DNA from: JAWXBA01 sp048499805
Lineage (GTDB): Bacteria > Gemmatimonadota > Gemmatimonadetes > Gemmatimonadales > GWC2-71-9
Direction: 5' to 3'
NCBI GenBank assembly: GCA_048499805.1
Contig: JASNZF010000003.1
Coordinates: 186,001-250,000, forward strand
DNA length: 64,000 bases
Below, piece after piece: positions 1 through 7,207 of the stretch. A program made the translations under genes and the position numbers. Below the pieces are notes generated by a model, which ran no database searches, was not told the origin of the DNA, and worked only from the letters and a program-made list of their open reading frames with translations. Within the stretch, counting starts at the first letter, position 1. Each line of letters opens with the position of its first letter.

Positions 1-1
1 C

Positions 2-1693
2 AGCGCCGAGGACCTGGCCGACCTGTTCGAGCTGGAAACCGACCGGATGCGCAACCAGTACGAGGCGGTCCAGCGCGAGGCCTCGAACCAGGCGCAGCAG
101 GAGGTGGACGAGGCCCGCGAGCGGCTCCGCCAGCTGGCGGCACGCCAGCAGCAGGAGAACGAGCGGATGCAGCGGATGGCCGATGAGCTCCGCGACCGGC
201 TCGGTCGCGAGGCCGGCAGTGGCGGCGGGGGCGGCGCCCAGCGCGACCTCGCCCAGCAGGCCGAGGAGGAGGCCCGTCGGCTGGAACGGCTGTCGCGCGA
301 GCGGCAGTCGCCGGAGCTGGCCGACGCCGCCCGCCAGATGCAGCAGGCCGCCGATGCCATGCGCCGGGCGGCGAGCGGGAATTCCCAGCAGGGCCAGGCC
401 GCCCTGGACCGGCTGCAGCGTGCCGCGCAGGGGATGGACAACGCGCGGAGCAGCGGCATCCAGCAGGAGATCCGCGACCTGGAGCAGCGGGCGCGGGAGC
501 TGGCCCAGCGCCAGGACGAGATCCAGAGCGGGGTCGAGGGACTCCAGAACAGCAGCGGCACCGACCGCAATGAACGCCTGCGCCGCCTCGACGAGCGCAA
601 GGACGCCCTGGCCGGGGCGGTTGACGGCCTCCAGTCCGATGCCGAACGCCTGGCGCGGGACGCCCGTCGGGAACAGCCGTCCGCCGCCAGCGGACTCGAG
701 GGCGCCGCGAGCGAGATCCGGGACAGCCGGCTGCGCGACCGGATCACCTACTCCAAGGGTGTGGCGCGGAGCGGCTCGCCGGAGTACGTCCGCGAGTTCG
801 AGAACCAGATCAGCGACTACCTCGACTCGGTGGCGGAACGGCTGGAGCGGGCCGCCGGGGCGGTGGGGGAGTCGGCGGAACGGCAGCAGGAGCGGTCACT
901 GGAGCGGGCCCGCGACCTGGTGCGTGGACTCGAGTCCTTGCGTGAGCGGAGTGCCCAGCAAAGGGACAGCGGGGCGGCGGGGCAGCGGGGCAGTGGGGCA
1001 GCGGGGCAGCAGGGGCAGGAGGGGCAGCAGGGGCAGCAAGGCAGCGGGGCAGCGGGGCAGCAAGGGCAGCAGGGGCAGCAGGGGCAGCAAGGCAGCGGGG
1101 CAGCGGGGCAGCAAGGGCAGCAGGGGCAGCAAGGCAGCGGGGCAGCGGGGCAGCAGGGGCAGCAGGGCAGCGGGGCAGCGGGGCAGCAAGGGCAGCAAGG
1201 CCAGCAGGGACAGCAGGGACAACAGGGTCAAGGTCAGGGGCAGGGGCAACAAGGACAGCAGGGACAGCAGGGACAGGGTGGTGGTGGTGCCGGCAATCGT
1301 GACGGGGTCACCACCGGATCCGCAGCGCCGCGCACCAATGCCGGAGGCGACGCCCGGCAGCTGGCGGGCGAGTTCCGGCTCCGCCGGCAGGCCGCCGAGG
1401 AGCTGCGCGATGACCTGCGTCGCCAGGGGGTCGAGACGACGGAGCTGGATCGCCTGATCAGCGACCTGCGCAACCTCGAGCGCCCAACCGGCAACCCCGC
1501 CGGGCTCGACGAGCTGCAGGCGGCGCTGATCGATCGGATGAAGACCTTCGAGTTCACGCTCTGGCGGAAGTTCAATGGCGGGGCCACCGGAGGACCGGCG
1601 CTTGGCAGTTCCGGCCAGGTCCCGGCCGAGTACCGGGCGCTGGTGGAGGAGTACTACCGCAGCCTCGCGCGGCGGCCGGGGGCGAGGCCGTAG
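2..1693 (+). CDS. DUF4175-family protein, C-terminal part (5' end outside window)
   Basis: The reading frame is open to the left edge, and 563 residues are visible. They are dominated by charged heptad-like helices rich in Q, E, R and A, consistent with a long coiled coil. The opening segment (DLFELETDRMRNQYEAV) resembles the region after the membrane part of DUF4175 proteins, large membrane-anchored proteins of unknown function in Gemmatimonadota and Bacteroidota. From about nt 962 to 1288 the protein becomes a low-complexity G/Q/S/A tract (GQQGQQGSGAAGQQ type). A short conserved-looking domain follows (AEELRDDLRRQGVETTELD ... TLWRKFNGG) and ends near EYRALVEEYYRSLARR. The low-complexity tract is an in-frame expansion of the GGGGCAGC-type repeat that also occurs between genes here. 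The family call is moderate because the N-terminal transmembrane part is missing. The product is probably envelope-associated. Confidence 0.7.
   Translation, partial: SAEDLADLFELETDRMRNQYEAVQREASNQAQQEVDEARERLRQLAARQQQENERMQRMADELRDRLGREAGSGGGGGAQRDLAQQAEEEARRLERLSRERQSPELADAARQMQQAADAMRRAASGNSQQGQAALDRLQRAAQGMDNARSSGIQQEIRDLEQRARELAQRQDEIQSGVEGLQNSSGTDRNERLRRLDERKDALAGAVDGLQSDAERLARDARREQPSAASGLEGAASEIRDSRLRDRITYSKGVARSGSPEYVREFENQISDYLDSVAERLERAAGAVGESAERQQERSLERARDLVRGLESLRERSAQQRDSGAAGQRGSGAAGQQGQEGQQGQQGSGAAGQQGQQGQQGQQGSGAAGQQGQQGQQGSGAAGQQGQQGSGAAGQQGQQGQQGQQGQQGQGQGQGQQGQQGQQGQGGGGAGNRDGVTTGSAAPRTNAGGDARQLAGEFRLRRQAAEELRDDLRRQGVETTELDRLISDLRNLERPTGNPAGLDELQAALIDRMKTFEFTLWRKFNGGATGGPALGSSGQVPAEYRALVEEYYRSLARRPGARP
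962..1288 (+). repeat. In-frame GGGGCAGC/GGGGCAGCA repeat tract
   Basis: This is a degenerate tandem array of 8- and 9-nt units (GGGGCAGC, GGGGCAGCA, AGGGCAGC) inside the DUF4175 gene, encoding GQQ, GSGAAGQQ and similar. The unit matches the octamer arrays that follow the stop codons at 4492, 25592 and 34834. The 9-nt variants keep the frame, whereas 8-nt units change register and switch the encoded peptide between GQQ and GSGAAG. Confidence 0.9.
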
Positions 1694-1728
1694 CAAGGGG
1701 AGAAGCGAGAAGGAAGAAGCGAGAAGGG
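1694..1728 (+). repeat. Post-stop heptamer array
   Basis: Five consecutive 7-nt units start directly after the TAG stop of the DUF4175 gene: CAAGGGG, AGAAGCG, AGAAGGA, AGAAGCG, AGAAGGG. The purine-rich strand is the mRNA-like strand. The array runs straight into the terminator hairpin at 1727-1760. Confidence 0.85.
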
Positions 1729-1760
1729 GCGGCGTGCCGGATGCGGGTGCCGCCCTTTTT
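1727..1760 (+). terminator. Intrinsic terminator of the DUF4175 gene
   Basis: A stem GGGCGGC/GCCGCCC (1727-1733 with 1749-1755) is followed immediately by TTTTT. It lies 34 nt after the stop and abuts the heptamer array. Confidence 0.8.
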
Positions 1761-1815
1761 CGTGGTCCCCTTCCCCCTGGGGGCCATGTCACATGAGGTA
1801 AGGACGGGAATGCTG

Positions 1816-2652
1816 CTAGTCCAGCCGCTCCTCCATCCATGACGTGATGTCCCGAAACACCTCGGCCCGATTCTCCTCCAGGAAGAGATTGTGACAGGCG
1901 CCGGGGTATTCGTGGTGCGACCGGTCGGTGCTGCCGAGCCGTGCCAGGAGGGCGGCGCTCCCCTCGGGCCGGACGATGGTGTCCTCCCCGCCATGCAGCA
2001 GGAGCACTGGGACCCTCAGCCGGTGTGCGGCGGCACCGGTCTCGGCCATGGCCGCGAGGGCCGCAGCGGCGAGGCGCGGGGTGGTGCGCACCTGGAACAG
2101 CGGGTCCGCGGTGTATTCGCGAACTGCCTCGGCGTCCCGGGAAATCCGCGTCAGGTCCAACCCGGGATTGATCAACATCCTGGGGAGGATCCGCGCCAGG
2201 AGGGGAATCGCCACCCTGACAGGCAAGGGCACCCCGGAGGCATCCACCGCCGGCGCCGCGGCCACGACCCCGCGGACCGCGCCGGGATGGTGCAGGGTGT
2301 AGTTCAGCGCCATCAGGCCGCCCAGGCTCAGCCCCACCATGAAGAGCGGAACCTCGGGGGCCTGGCGTTCCACCAGCTGCAGGAAGACATGGAGGTCCCC
2401 GCGGAGGGTGTCCCATCCCTCGGCATACATCCGGGCGCCCGCGGAGGCGCCATGACCGCGCCAATCGAATGAGCAGGCAAGGAATCCCCGCTCGACCAGC
2501 GCCGCCGTCAGGTACTGGTAGGGCAGGCCGCGGCAGTGGTCTCCCAGCCCATGCAGCACGATGACACGGGCGCGGGGTGGAGCAATGGAGGGCGCGGTGA
2601 CGAGGCATGAGAGCCGCAGCCCATCCGCCGAGCGAAACGATTCCGGAAACAT
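1816..2652 (-). CDS. Alpha/beta hydrolase (monoacylglycerol lipase / lysophospholipase-like)
   Basis: The product is 278 residues and starts at MFPESFRSADG; longer in-frame starts only add a P/A-rich shadow. The hydrolase-4 (serine aminopeptidase S33-like) fold is visible: the oxyanion-side HGLGDH at about 34-39, the nucleophile elbow GLSLGG with Ser near 109, the acid in HGGEDTIV and the catalytic His in CHNLF near the C-terminus. There is no signal peptide, so it is probably cytoplasmic. Family members cleave monoacylglycerol or lysophospholipid esters, but the substrate cannot be read from the sequence. It is transcribed towards the DUF4175 gene (convergent) and lies downstream of ahcY on the same strand, separated by the ahcY 3' repeat and hairpin. 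Confidence in the fold is high and in the substrate low. Confidence 0.85.
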   Translation of the reverse strand: MFPESFRSADGLRLSCLVTAPSIAPPRARVIVLHGLGDHCRGLPYQYLTAALVERGFLACSFDWRGHGASAGARMYAEGWDTLRGDLHVFLQLVERQAPEVPLFMVGLSLGGLMALNYTLHHPGAVRGVVAAAPAVDASGVPLPVRVAIPLLARILPRMLINPGLDLTRISRDAEAVREYTADPLFQVRTTPRLAAAALAAMAETGAAAHRLRVPVLLLHGGEDTIVRPEGSAALLARLGSTDRSHHEYPGACHNLFLEENRAEVFRDITSWMEERLD

Positions 2653-2748
2653 GACGGGTGGGGGCCTCGCGGCTGGATGGTGGAGCGCTCGACGCCACGA
2701 GATTACCGGGCGAACGCCCACGGCGCCAGTCACCGCCCCCGCAGAAAC

Positions 2749-2787
2749 GGCAGGGGGACCGACCCTCAGGCCGATCCCCCCACCTGC
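2749..2787 (-). terminator. Hairpin downstream of ahcY repeat array
   Basis: On the minus strand GGCAGG-T-GGG pairs across a 15-20 nt loop with CCCCCTGCC (one bulge), followed by GTTTC. It sits directly after the ahcY heptamer array and probably ends the ahcY transcript. The short T run makes it a weak intrinsic terminator. Confidence 0.5.
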
Positions 2788-2857
2788 CCCTTCCTTCTCC
2801 CTTCTCCCCTCTCCCTTCCTCTTACCTCTTACCTCTTACCTCTTACCTCTTGCCACT
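2788..2857 (-). repeat. Post-stop heptamer array of ahcY
   Basis: On the plus strand there are four copies of CTTACCT (2821-2848), a degenerate copy, then CTTCTCC-type units back to about 2788. On the ahcY mRNA strand this reads AGGTAAG units followed by GAAGGGA/GAGGGGA units, 7 nt apart. It begins within about 10 nt of the stop codon. The AGGTAAG unit is the same one found after the fasciclin gene. Confidence 0.85.
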
Positions 2858-4348
2858 CTAGTACCGATAATGCTCCGGCTTGTACGGCCCCGCCACCGGC
2901 ACCCCGATATAGCTCGCCTGCTCGGCCGAGAGCTCCGTCAGGTTGACGCCGAGCTTGTCCAGGTGGAGCCGCGCCACCTTCTCGTCCAGGTGCTTGGGCA
3001 GGGTGTAGACCTTCTTCTCGTAGGCGTCGGCCCGCTGGTGGAGCTCCATCTGGGCGATCACCTGGTTGCTGAAGCTCGCCGACATCACGAAGCTCGGGTG
3101 GCCGGTGGCGCAGCCCAGGTTGAGCAGCCGGCCCTCGGCCAGGATCAGGACGCTGTGGCCGTCGGGGAAGACCCACTCATCGTACTGCGGCTTGATGTTG
3201 ATCCGCTGGATCCCCTTCCAGGTCTTGATCCCGGCCATGTCGATCTCGTTGTCGAAATGGCCGATGTTGCCGACGATCGCCTTGTCCTTCATCCGCGCCA
3301 TGTGCTGGGCGGTGATGATCCCCTTGTTGCCGGTGGCGGTGATGAAGATGTCCGCCGTCTCCACTACGCTCTCGAGGGTGGTGACCTGGTACCCCTCCAT
3401 CGCTGCCTGCAGGGCGCAGATCGGGTCGATCTCGGTGACGATGACCCGGGCGCCCTGGGCGCGCAGCGACTGCGCGCACCCCTTGCCCACATCGCCATAG
3501 CCGCAGACCACCGCCACCTTGCCGGCCAGCATCACGTCGCTGGCGCGGAGGATCCCATCCGTGAGCGAGTGCCGGCAGCCGTAGAGGTTGTCGAACTTCG
3601 ACTTGGTGACCGAATCGTTGACGTTGATCGCCGGGAAGAGCAGGGTGCCGGCCTGCATCATCTCGTACAGGCGATGCACGCCGGTGGTGGTCTCCTCGGA
3701 GACGCCGCGAATGCCCGCGGCCACCCGGGTCCACAGCTGGCCGTCGCGGGCCAGCGTGGCGCGCAGGGTGTCGAGGATGATCCCGTACTCCTCGCTGTCG
3801 GTGACCGGGTTGAACGCCGGCACCGTCTTGGCCGCCTCGAACTCGACGCCCTTGTGGATCAGCAGGGTGGCGTCGCCGCCGTCATCGAGCAGCAGGTTCG
3901 GGCCGCTGCCGTCGGGCCAGAGCAACGCCTGCTCGGTGCACCACCAGTACTCCTCGAGGGTTTCGCCCTTCCAGGCAAAGACCGGCACGCCTGCCGGGGC
4001 GTCAACGGTGCCCTCGGGGCCCACCGCCACGGCGGACGCGGCGTGGTCCTGGGTCGAGAAGATGTTGCAGCTCACCCAGCGCACGTCGGCGCCCAGGTGG
4101 GTCAGCGTCTCGATCAGCACGGCGGTCTGCACCGTCATGTGGAGCGAGCCCATGATCTTGGCGCCGGCCAGCGGCTGCTGCCCGCCGAACTCCTCGCGAA
4201 GCGCCATCAGGCCCGGCATCTCGTGCTCGGCGAGTCGGATCTCCTTGCGGCCAAACTCGGCCAGGGAAAGATCCCGGACCTTGAACGGCTCACGGCCGGC
4301 GGCCTGCGCCTGGGCAAAGGGGTGCTGCAGTGTGGTGCTGGTCGTCAC
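2858..4348 (-). CDS. ahcY: Adenosylhomocysteinase (S-adenosyl-L-homocysteine hydrolase)
   Basis: This NAD-dependent cytoplasmic enzyme splits S-adenosylhomocysteine into adenosine and homocysteine, removing the product inhibitor of methyltransferases. The 496 residues fit the bacterial form with its extra insertion. Visible signatures include HMTVQTAVLIETL, the catalytic segment NVNDSVTKSKFDN, the NAD-binding GYGDVGKGCAQSL, GHFDNEIDM and the invariant C-terminal KPEHYRY. The start is GTG (GTGACGACCAGC), with GAGAGAGGA upstream as ribosome binding site. It lies 143 nt downstream of the ArsR-methyltransferase regulator on the same strand. In Proteobacteria an ArsR-type regulator of this architecture (SahR) senses S-adenosylhomocysteine and controls ahcY, so the pair is probably one regulon. 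Identity is very secure. Confidence 0.98.
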   Translation of the reverse strand: MTTSTTLQHPFAQAQAAGREPFKVRDLSLAEFGRKEIRLAEHEMPGLMALREEFGGQQPLAGAKIMGSLHMTVQTAVLIETLTHLGADVRWVSCNIFSTQDHAASAVAVGPEGTVDAPAGVPVFAWKGETLEEYWWCTEQALLWPDGSGPNLLLDDGGDATLLIHKGVEFEAAKTVPAFNPVTDSEEYGIILDTLRATLARDGQLWTRVAAGIRGVSEETTTGVHRLYEMMQAGTLLFPAINVNDSVTKSKFDNLYGCRHSLTDGILRASDVMLAGKVAVVCGYGDVGKGCAQSLRAQGARVIVTEIDPICALQAAMEGYQVTTLESVVETADIFITATGNKGIITAQHMARMKDKAIVGNIGHFDNEIDMAGIKTWKGIQRINIKPQYDEWVFPDGHSVLILAEGRLLNLGCATGHPSFVMSASFSNQVIAQMELHQRADAYEKKVYTLPKHLDEKVARLHLDKLGVNLTELSAEQASYIGVPVAGPYKPEHYRY

Positions 4349-4379
4349 GTCAGGGTCCTCTCTCAGGGTGAGTGCTCAC

Positions 4380-4400
4380 GGGCATTCCGGAGGAATGCCC
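4380..4400 (-). terminator. Perfect hairpin between the regulator and ahcY
   Basis: A 9-bp perfect stem (GGGCATTCC / GGAATGCCC) with a 3-nt loop lies 31 nt before the ahcY start and 47 nt after the octamer array of the upstream gene. There is no U tract. It could act as an attenuator, a processing site or the end of the regulator transcript. The leader upstream contains GCGCTGC as SAH riboswitches do, but the rest of that consensus is not evident. Confidence 0.5.
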
Positions 4401-4447
4401 TTACGTACAGTCTCCTTGTGCCAGCGCGATGCAGCGCACATCTTCGG

Positions 4448-4491
4448 CCCCGCTGCCCCGCTGCCCCGCTGCCCCGCTGCCCCGCTGCCCC
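4448..4491 (-). repeat. Post-stop octamer array (CGGGGCAG)
   Basis: Five 8-nt CTGCCCCG units on the plus strand, with half a unit before them, directly abut the stop codon of the regulator gene. On the mRNA strand this reads GGGGCAGC repeated, with four or more G4 runs separated by 4 nt. Confidence 0.9.
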
Positions 4492-5433
4492 CTACCGCCC
4501 CACCGCCACGAAAAGCGCCGGCCCCTTGGCCCGGGGATCCTCCGGGAGCGGGTGATACCTGACGCTCTCCGCCTTGCTGCCCGCCTCCAGGAGCATCCGC
4601 CGGATCTCGCGCTCCGAGAAGCCCAGCCAGAGGTGGCCCATCTCGTCCCGGAACTCCTCCCGCTGGTGGGGGACCATGTCCACGATCACCAGCGGAGCAC
4701 CGGGACGCAGCACCCGCCGCGCCTCGGTCAGCACCTGCACCGGCTGGGCGACATGGTGCAGCACCAGGGAGAGCACCGCGGCGTCCAGCTCGGCGTCCTC
4801 CACCGGCAGGGACTCGAGCTCGCCCTGCCGAAACTCCACCTGCCCGTTGCCGTCCAGCCGCTGCGCGGCCGCCTCGAGCATCTCCGGCTCGGCGTCCACG
4901 GCGATGACCCGGCGGACGAACGGGGCCAGCGCCGAGCTCACTTCCCCGGTGCCGCACCCCAGGTCGCCCACGGTCCAAGCGGGATCCAGGAACGCCGCCA
5001 AGGCCGGCGCCGCCGCACGTGGCCCGTACAACTCCTCACGCAGGCGATCCCACCGGGTGGCTGCGGCCGAAAAGAACTCCCGCGATCGGGTCCGTCGCTC
5101 CCGGAGCACCGTGGTGGTCCGGCGGGCGTCCTGCTGTGAGGTCGCGGACGCCGCCAGCGGGTCCCGCACCGTGGCCCACATCGCCCGGGCGTGCGGGTCG
5201 AGCCCCGCCTCGTCGAGCCGGTACCAGCGGCTGGTGCCTTCGGCCCGCGATTCCACCCACCCCAGGTCGGCCAGGATGCGCAGGTGCCGGCTCACGGTGG
5301 ACTGGGGAAGTTGCGTGATGGCAACGAGTTCCGTGACCGTCAGCTCATGCCCATCGAGGATCGCCAACAGCCGAGCCCGGACCGGGTCGGTCAGGGCGGA
5401 GAGCTGGCTGAGGATGGTCGGAGCAGCGGTCAT
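4492..5433 (-). CDS. ArsR-family regulator fused to a SAM-methyltransferase domain (SahR-like)
   Basis: The product is 313 residues. Residues about 8-90 form an ArsR winged helix (SALTDPVRARLLAILDGHEL ... LPQSTVSRHLRILADLGWVE). Residues about 145-270 form a class I methyltransferase fold with motif I DLGCGTGEVSSAL, followed by VDAEPEMLEAA. No cysteine metal site stands out. In Proteobacteria, ArsR proteins with a methyltransferase-like domain (SahR) bind S-adenosylhomocysteine and regulate the methionine/SAM cycle. Placement directly before ahcY makes that role the best guess, but whether the domain is a sensor or an active enzyme cannot be told. The ATG is preceded by AAAGGAT. A near-consensus promoter overlaps an ATCCGGAT palindrome just upstream, suggesting autoregulation. 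The stop codon abuts an octamer repeat array. Confidence 0.85.
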   Translation of the reverse strand: MTAAPTILSQLSALTDPVRARLLAILDGHELTVTELVAITQLPQSTVSRHLRILADLGWVESRAEGTSRWYRLDEAGLDPHARAMWATVRDPLAASATSQQDARRTTTVLRERRTRSREFFSAAATRWDRLREELYGPRAAAPALAAFLDPAWTVGDLGCGTGEVSSALAPFVRRVIAVDAEPEMLEAAAQRLDGNGQVEFRQGELESLPVEDAELDAAVLSLVLHHVAQPVQVLTEARRVLRPGAPLVIVDMVPHQREEFRDEMGHLWLGFSEREIRRMLLEAGSKAESVRYHPLPEDPRAKGPALFVAVGR

Positions 5434-5444
5434 AACATCCTTTC

Positions 5445-5480
5445 ATCCGGATATATACATATTGCTATTGGGCCTGTCAA
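5445..5480 (-). promoter_or_regulatory. Promoter and candidate operator of the SahR-like/ahcY unit
   Basis: Reading on the minus strand, TTGACA (5480-5475), 17 nt, then TATATA (5457-5452) make a near-perfect housekeeping promoter. The palindrome ATCCGGAT (5445-5452) overlaps the end of the -10 and the expected start point, where an ArsR repressor would block initiation. The expected start point leaves only about a 12-nt leader containing the AAAGGAT ribosome binding site. Confidence 0.75.
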
Positions 5481-5523
5481 TGGTGGCCATCAACGATGCC
5501 GGGTGAATTATCATCCACCCATC

Positions 5524-6717
5524 ATGCCGACCATCCGCACCCCGGCGCTCCGCCGCCCCACTCTCGCCGTCGCCGCCCTGCTCCTCGCAGCCTGCGCCCA
5601 AGGCGGTGGCGGTCCCGCCGCCTTCAGCGCACGGGACAGTGCCGGGATTCGGCTCACGATGGCCCCGACCCCCGAGACGTCGGACTCCACCCCCTGGTCG
5701 CTGGCCTTCACGGTCGGGGCCGCGGGGGATTCGCCCGAGTATCCGTTCGACGCCGTCGCGGGGATCGTGCTCCGGAATGACGGCTCGCTGGTGGTGGCCG
5801 ACGGCGGGTCGCGTCAACTGCTCTTCTTCGATGCAACTGGGCAGTTCGTCCGGGCGGTCGGCCGGTCGGGCCGGGGCCCGGGCGAGTTTGCCGGCGAGAT
5901 CGAACTGCTGCCGTACCGCCGGGATTCGCTCCTGGTGTGGGAGTTTGGCCGCAGGCAGCTCACGGTTCTTGACCGCGATGGGCAGGTGGGCCGGATCGCC
6001 GCCATCACCGTCGCCGAGCCGAACCCCTTCGTGATCGGCGCCTGGCCCGATGGCTCCCTCCTGGTGGGGAGCCGTCACCTAAGGCTGTCGCCCGGGGCGA
6101 ACGCCGATTCCGTCACACTCCAGCGCCTGACGCCGGATGTGCGCCCCTTCCCGGTTCAGGGCTGGTTCCGCACCGGTGTGGTCCACTTCCAGATGACGGG
6201 GAGCGGGCCGGTCGTGGACAATCATCCCTTCATGCCGGCAGCATCGGTTGCGGTGGGGGAGGGTGGCTTCGTGGTGGCCTCGGGAGAGGTGGCGATGGTG
6301 CAGGCCATCGATCCGGCGGGCCGCCTGACGGCGCGGCACTGGTGGGGACACGAGATGGGCCCGCTGGAGCCAGGGGAGGTGGCGGCCTGGAAACAGCGCG
6401 ACCTGGGGAACCAGGCGAACGAGGCCACCCGCGCGGTGCGCGAGGCGTGGCTGGCCGACCTCGAACTCCCGGAGCGCGCCCCGGCCACCTCGGGGGTGCG
6501 CCTCGCGACCGACGGCGCCCGTTGGGTCCAGCGATTCGCGCTGGCGGCCAGTCCGTCCCGCTACGACCGGCTCGCGCCCGATGGGCGGTGGCTCGAGACC
6601 GTTGTCATTCCCGCAGAGTTTGTGCTCTGGGCGGCGACCTCGGACCTGGCGGTCGGGGTCCGCCGGGATACCGAGGGGGTGGAGCGGGTGGCCGTCTTCC
6701 GCCGGCCCGCATCGTGA
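5524..6717 (+). CDS. Six-bladed beta-propeller lipoprotein
   Basis: The product is 397 residues. A lipoprotein signal (LLLAAC, lipidated Cys at about 24) directs it to the envelope. The rest shows repeated propeller strands, the clearest being DGSLVVADGGSRQLLFFD, then GQFVRAVGRSGRGPGEF, the blade signature common in six-bladed propeller (NHL-like) lipoproteins of Gemmatimonadota and Bacteroidota. Such proteins are thought to be binding or scaffold domains, and no catalytic residues are recognisable. The chosen ATG is the first that gives a compact signal peptide. A TATCAT hexamer ends 9 nt before it, so the mRNA may be nearly leaderless. The gene is divergent from the SahR-like gene. Its function is unknown beyond the fold. 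Confidence 0.75.
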   Translation: MPTIRTPALRRPTLAVAALLLAACAQGGGGPAAFSARDSAGIRLTMAPTPETSDSTPWSLAFTVGAAGDSPEYPFDAVAGIVLRNDGSLVVADGGSRQLLFFDATGQFVRAVGRSGRGPGEFAGEIELLPYRRDSLLVWEFGRRQLTVLDRDGQVGRIAAITVAEPNPFVIGAWPDGSLLVGSRHLRLSPGANADSVTLQRLTPDVRPFPVQGWFRTGVVHFQMTGSGPVVDNHPFMPAASVAVGEGGFVVASGEVAMVQAIDPAGRLTARHWWGHEMGPLEPGEVAAWKQRDLGNQANEATRAVREAWLADLELPERAPATSGVRLATDGARWVQRFALAASPSRYDRLAPDGRWLETVVIPAEFVLWAATSDLAVGVRRDTEGVERVAVFRRPAS

Positions 6718-6814
6718 TCGCCCTCCGGTCGGCCTGACCACCCCTTCCAACGCTTTCGCCGGGGGCAGGATCTGATCCTGGCAGGGGGGACGTTCGTTCG
6801 CTCCCCTTGTCATG

Positions 6815-6843
6815 TGAGGGGAGCGGCGCGACCGCTCCCCTCA
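6815..6843. promoter_or_regulatory. Perfect 12-bp inverted repeat before padR gene
   Basis: TGAGGGGAGCGG and CCGCTCCCCTCA flank a 5-nt spacer, ending 19 nt before the PadR start codon. It could terminate the upstream transcript (no T run) or be the PadR operator. The second PadR gene in the window has a different perfect inverted repeat at the same distance. Confidence 0.6.
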
Positions 6844-6862
6844 CCAGCTGATCGGAGTCCCG

Positions 6863-7207
6863 ATGACCCGTCCCGCGCTCGGCCTGCTTCAGGGCACCGT
6901 CGATGTGCTGATCCTCAAGACCCTCTCCTGGAAGCCCATGCACGGCTTTGCGCTCTCCCAGTGGATTCATGCGCGGACGGACGGGGTGCTGGTGCTGGAG
7001 GACGCGGCGCTCTATCAGGGGCTGCATCGCCTGGAACGGCAGGGCCTGCTGCGGTCGGAGTGGGGCCTGTCCGAGAACAACCGCCGCGCGCGCTACTACC
7101 GCCTGACGCCTGAGGGCGAGCGGCGCCGGCGGGAGGAAACCGCCACCTGGCGCGCCTATGCGGGCGCCGTCTTCAAGGTGCTCGATGCCCGGAGCGCAGC
7201 GACATGA
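6863..7207 (+). CDS. PadR-family transcriptional regulator
   Basis: A 114-residue winged-helix protein of the short PadR type: LGLLQGTVDVLILKTLSW (helix 1), HGFALSQWI, the recognition helix and wing region ALYQGLHRLERQGLL and ARYYRLTPEGE. PadR proteins usually repress their own operon and release DNA on binding a small ligand. The stop overlaps the start of the ADOP permease gene (ATGA), so the two are translationally coupled. This is the standard Acidobacteriota/Gemmatimonadota PadR-ADOP arrangement, implying that it controls the permease. About half of its residues match the PadR gene at 63509. Confidence 0.93.
   Translation: MTRPALGLLQGTVDVLILKTLSWKPMHGFALSQWIHARTDGVLVLEDAALYQGLHRLERQGLLRSEWGLSENNRRARYYRLTPEGERRRREETATWRAYAGAVFKVLDARSAAT

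Noticed and set aside
896..2698. 600-residue open frame on the minus strand
   Set aside because: Shadow of the DUF4175 repeat tract; repeated units give open frames on both strands, and it overlaps two better-supported genes.
4349..4445. SAH riboswitch before ahcY
   Set aside because: GCGCTGC is present, but the conserved CAGGCTCG and closing segment of the known class are not seen; only a covariance-model search could revive it.
2561..4555. 664-residue plus-strand frame over ahcY
   Set aside because: Antisense to a certain ahcY gene; high-GC genomes yield long open antisense frames.
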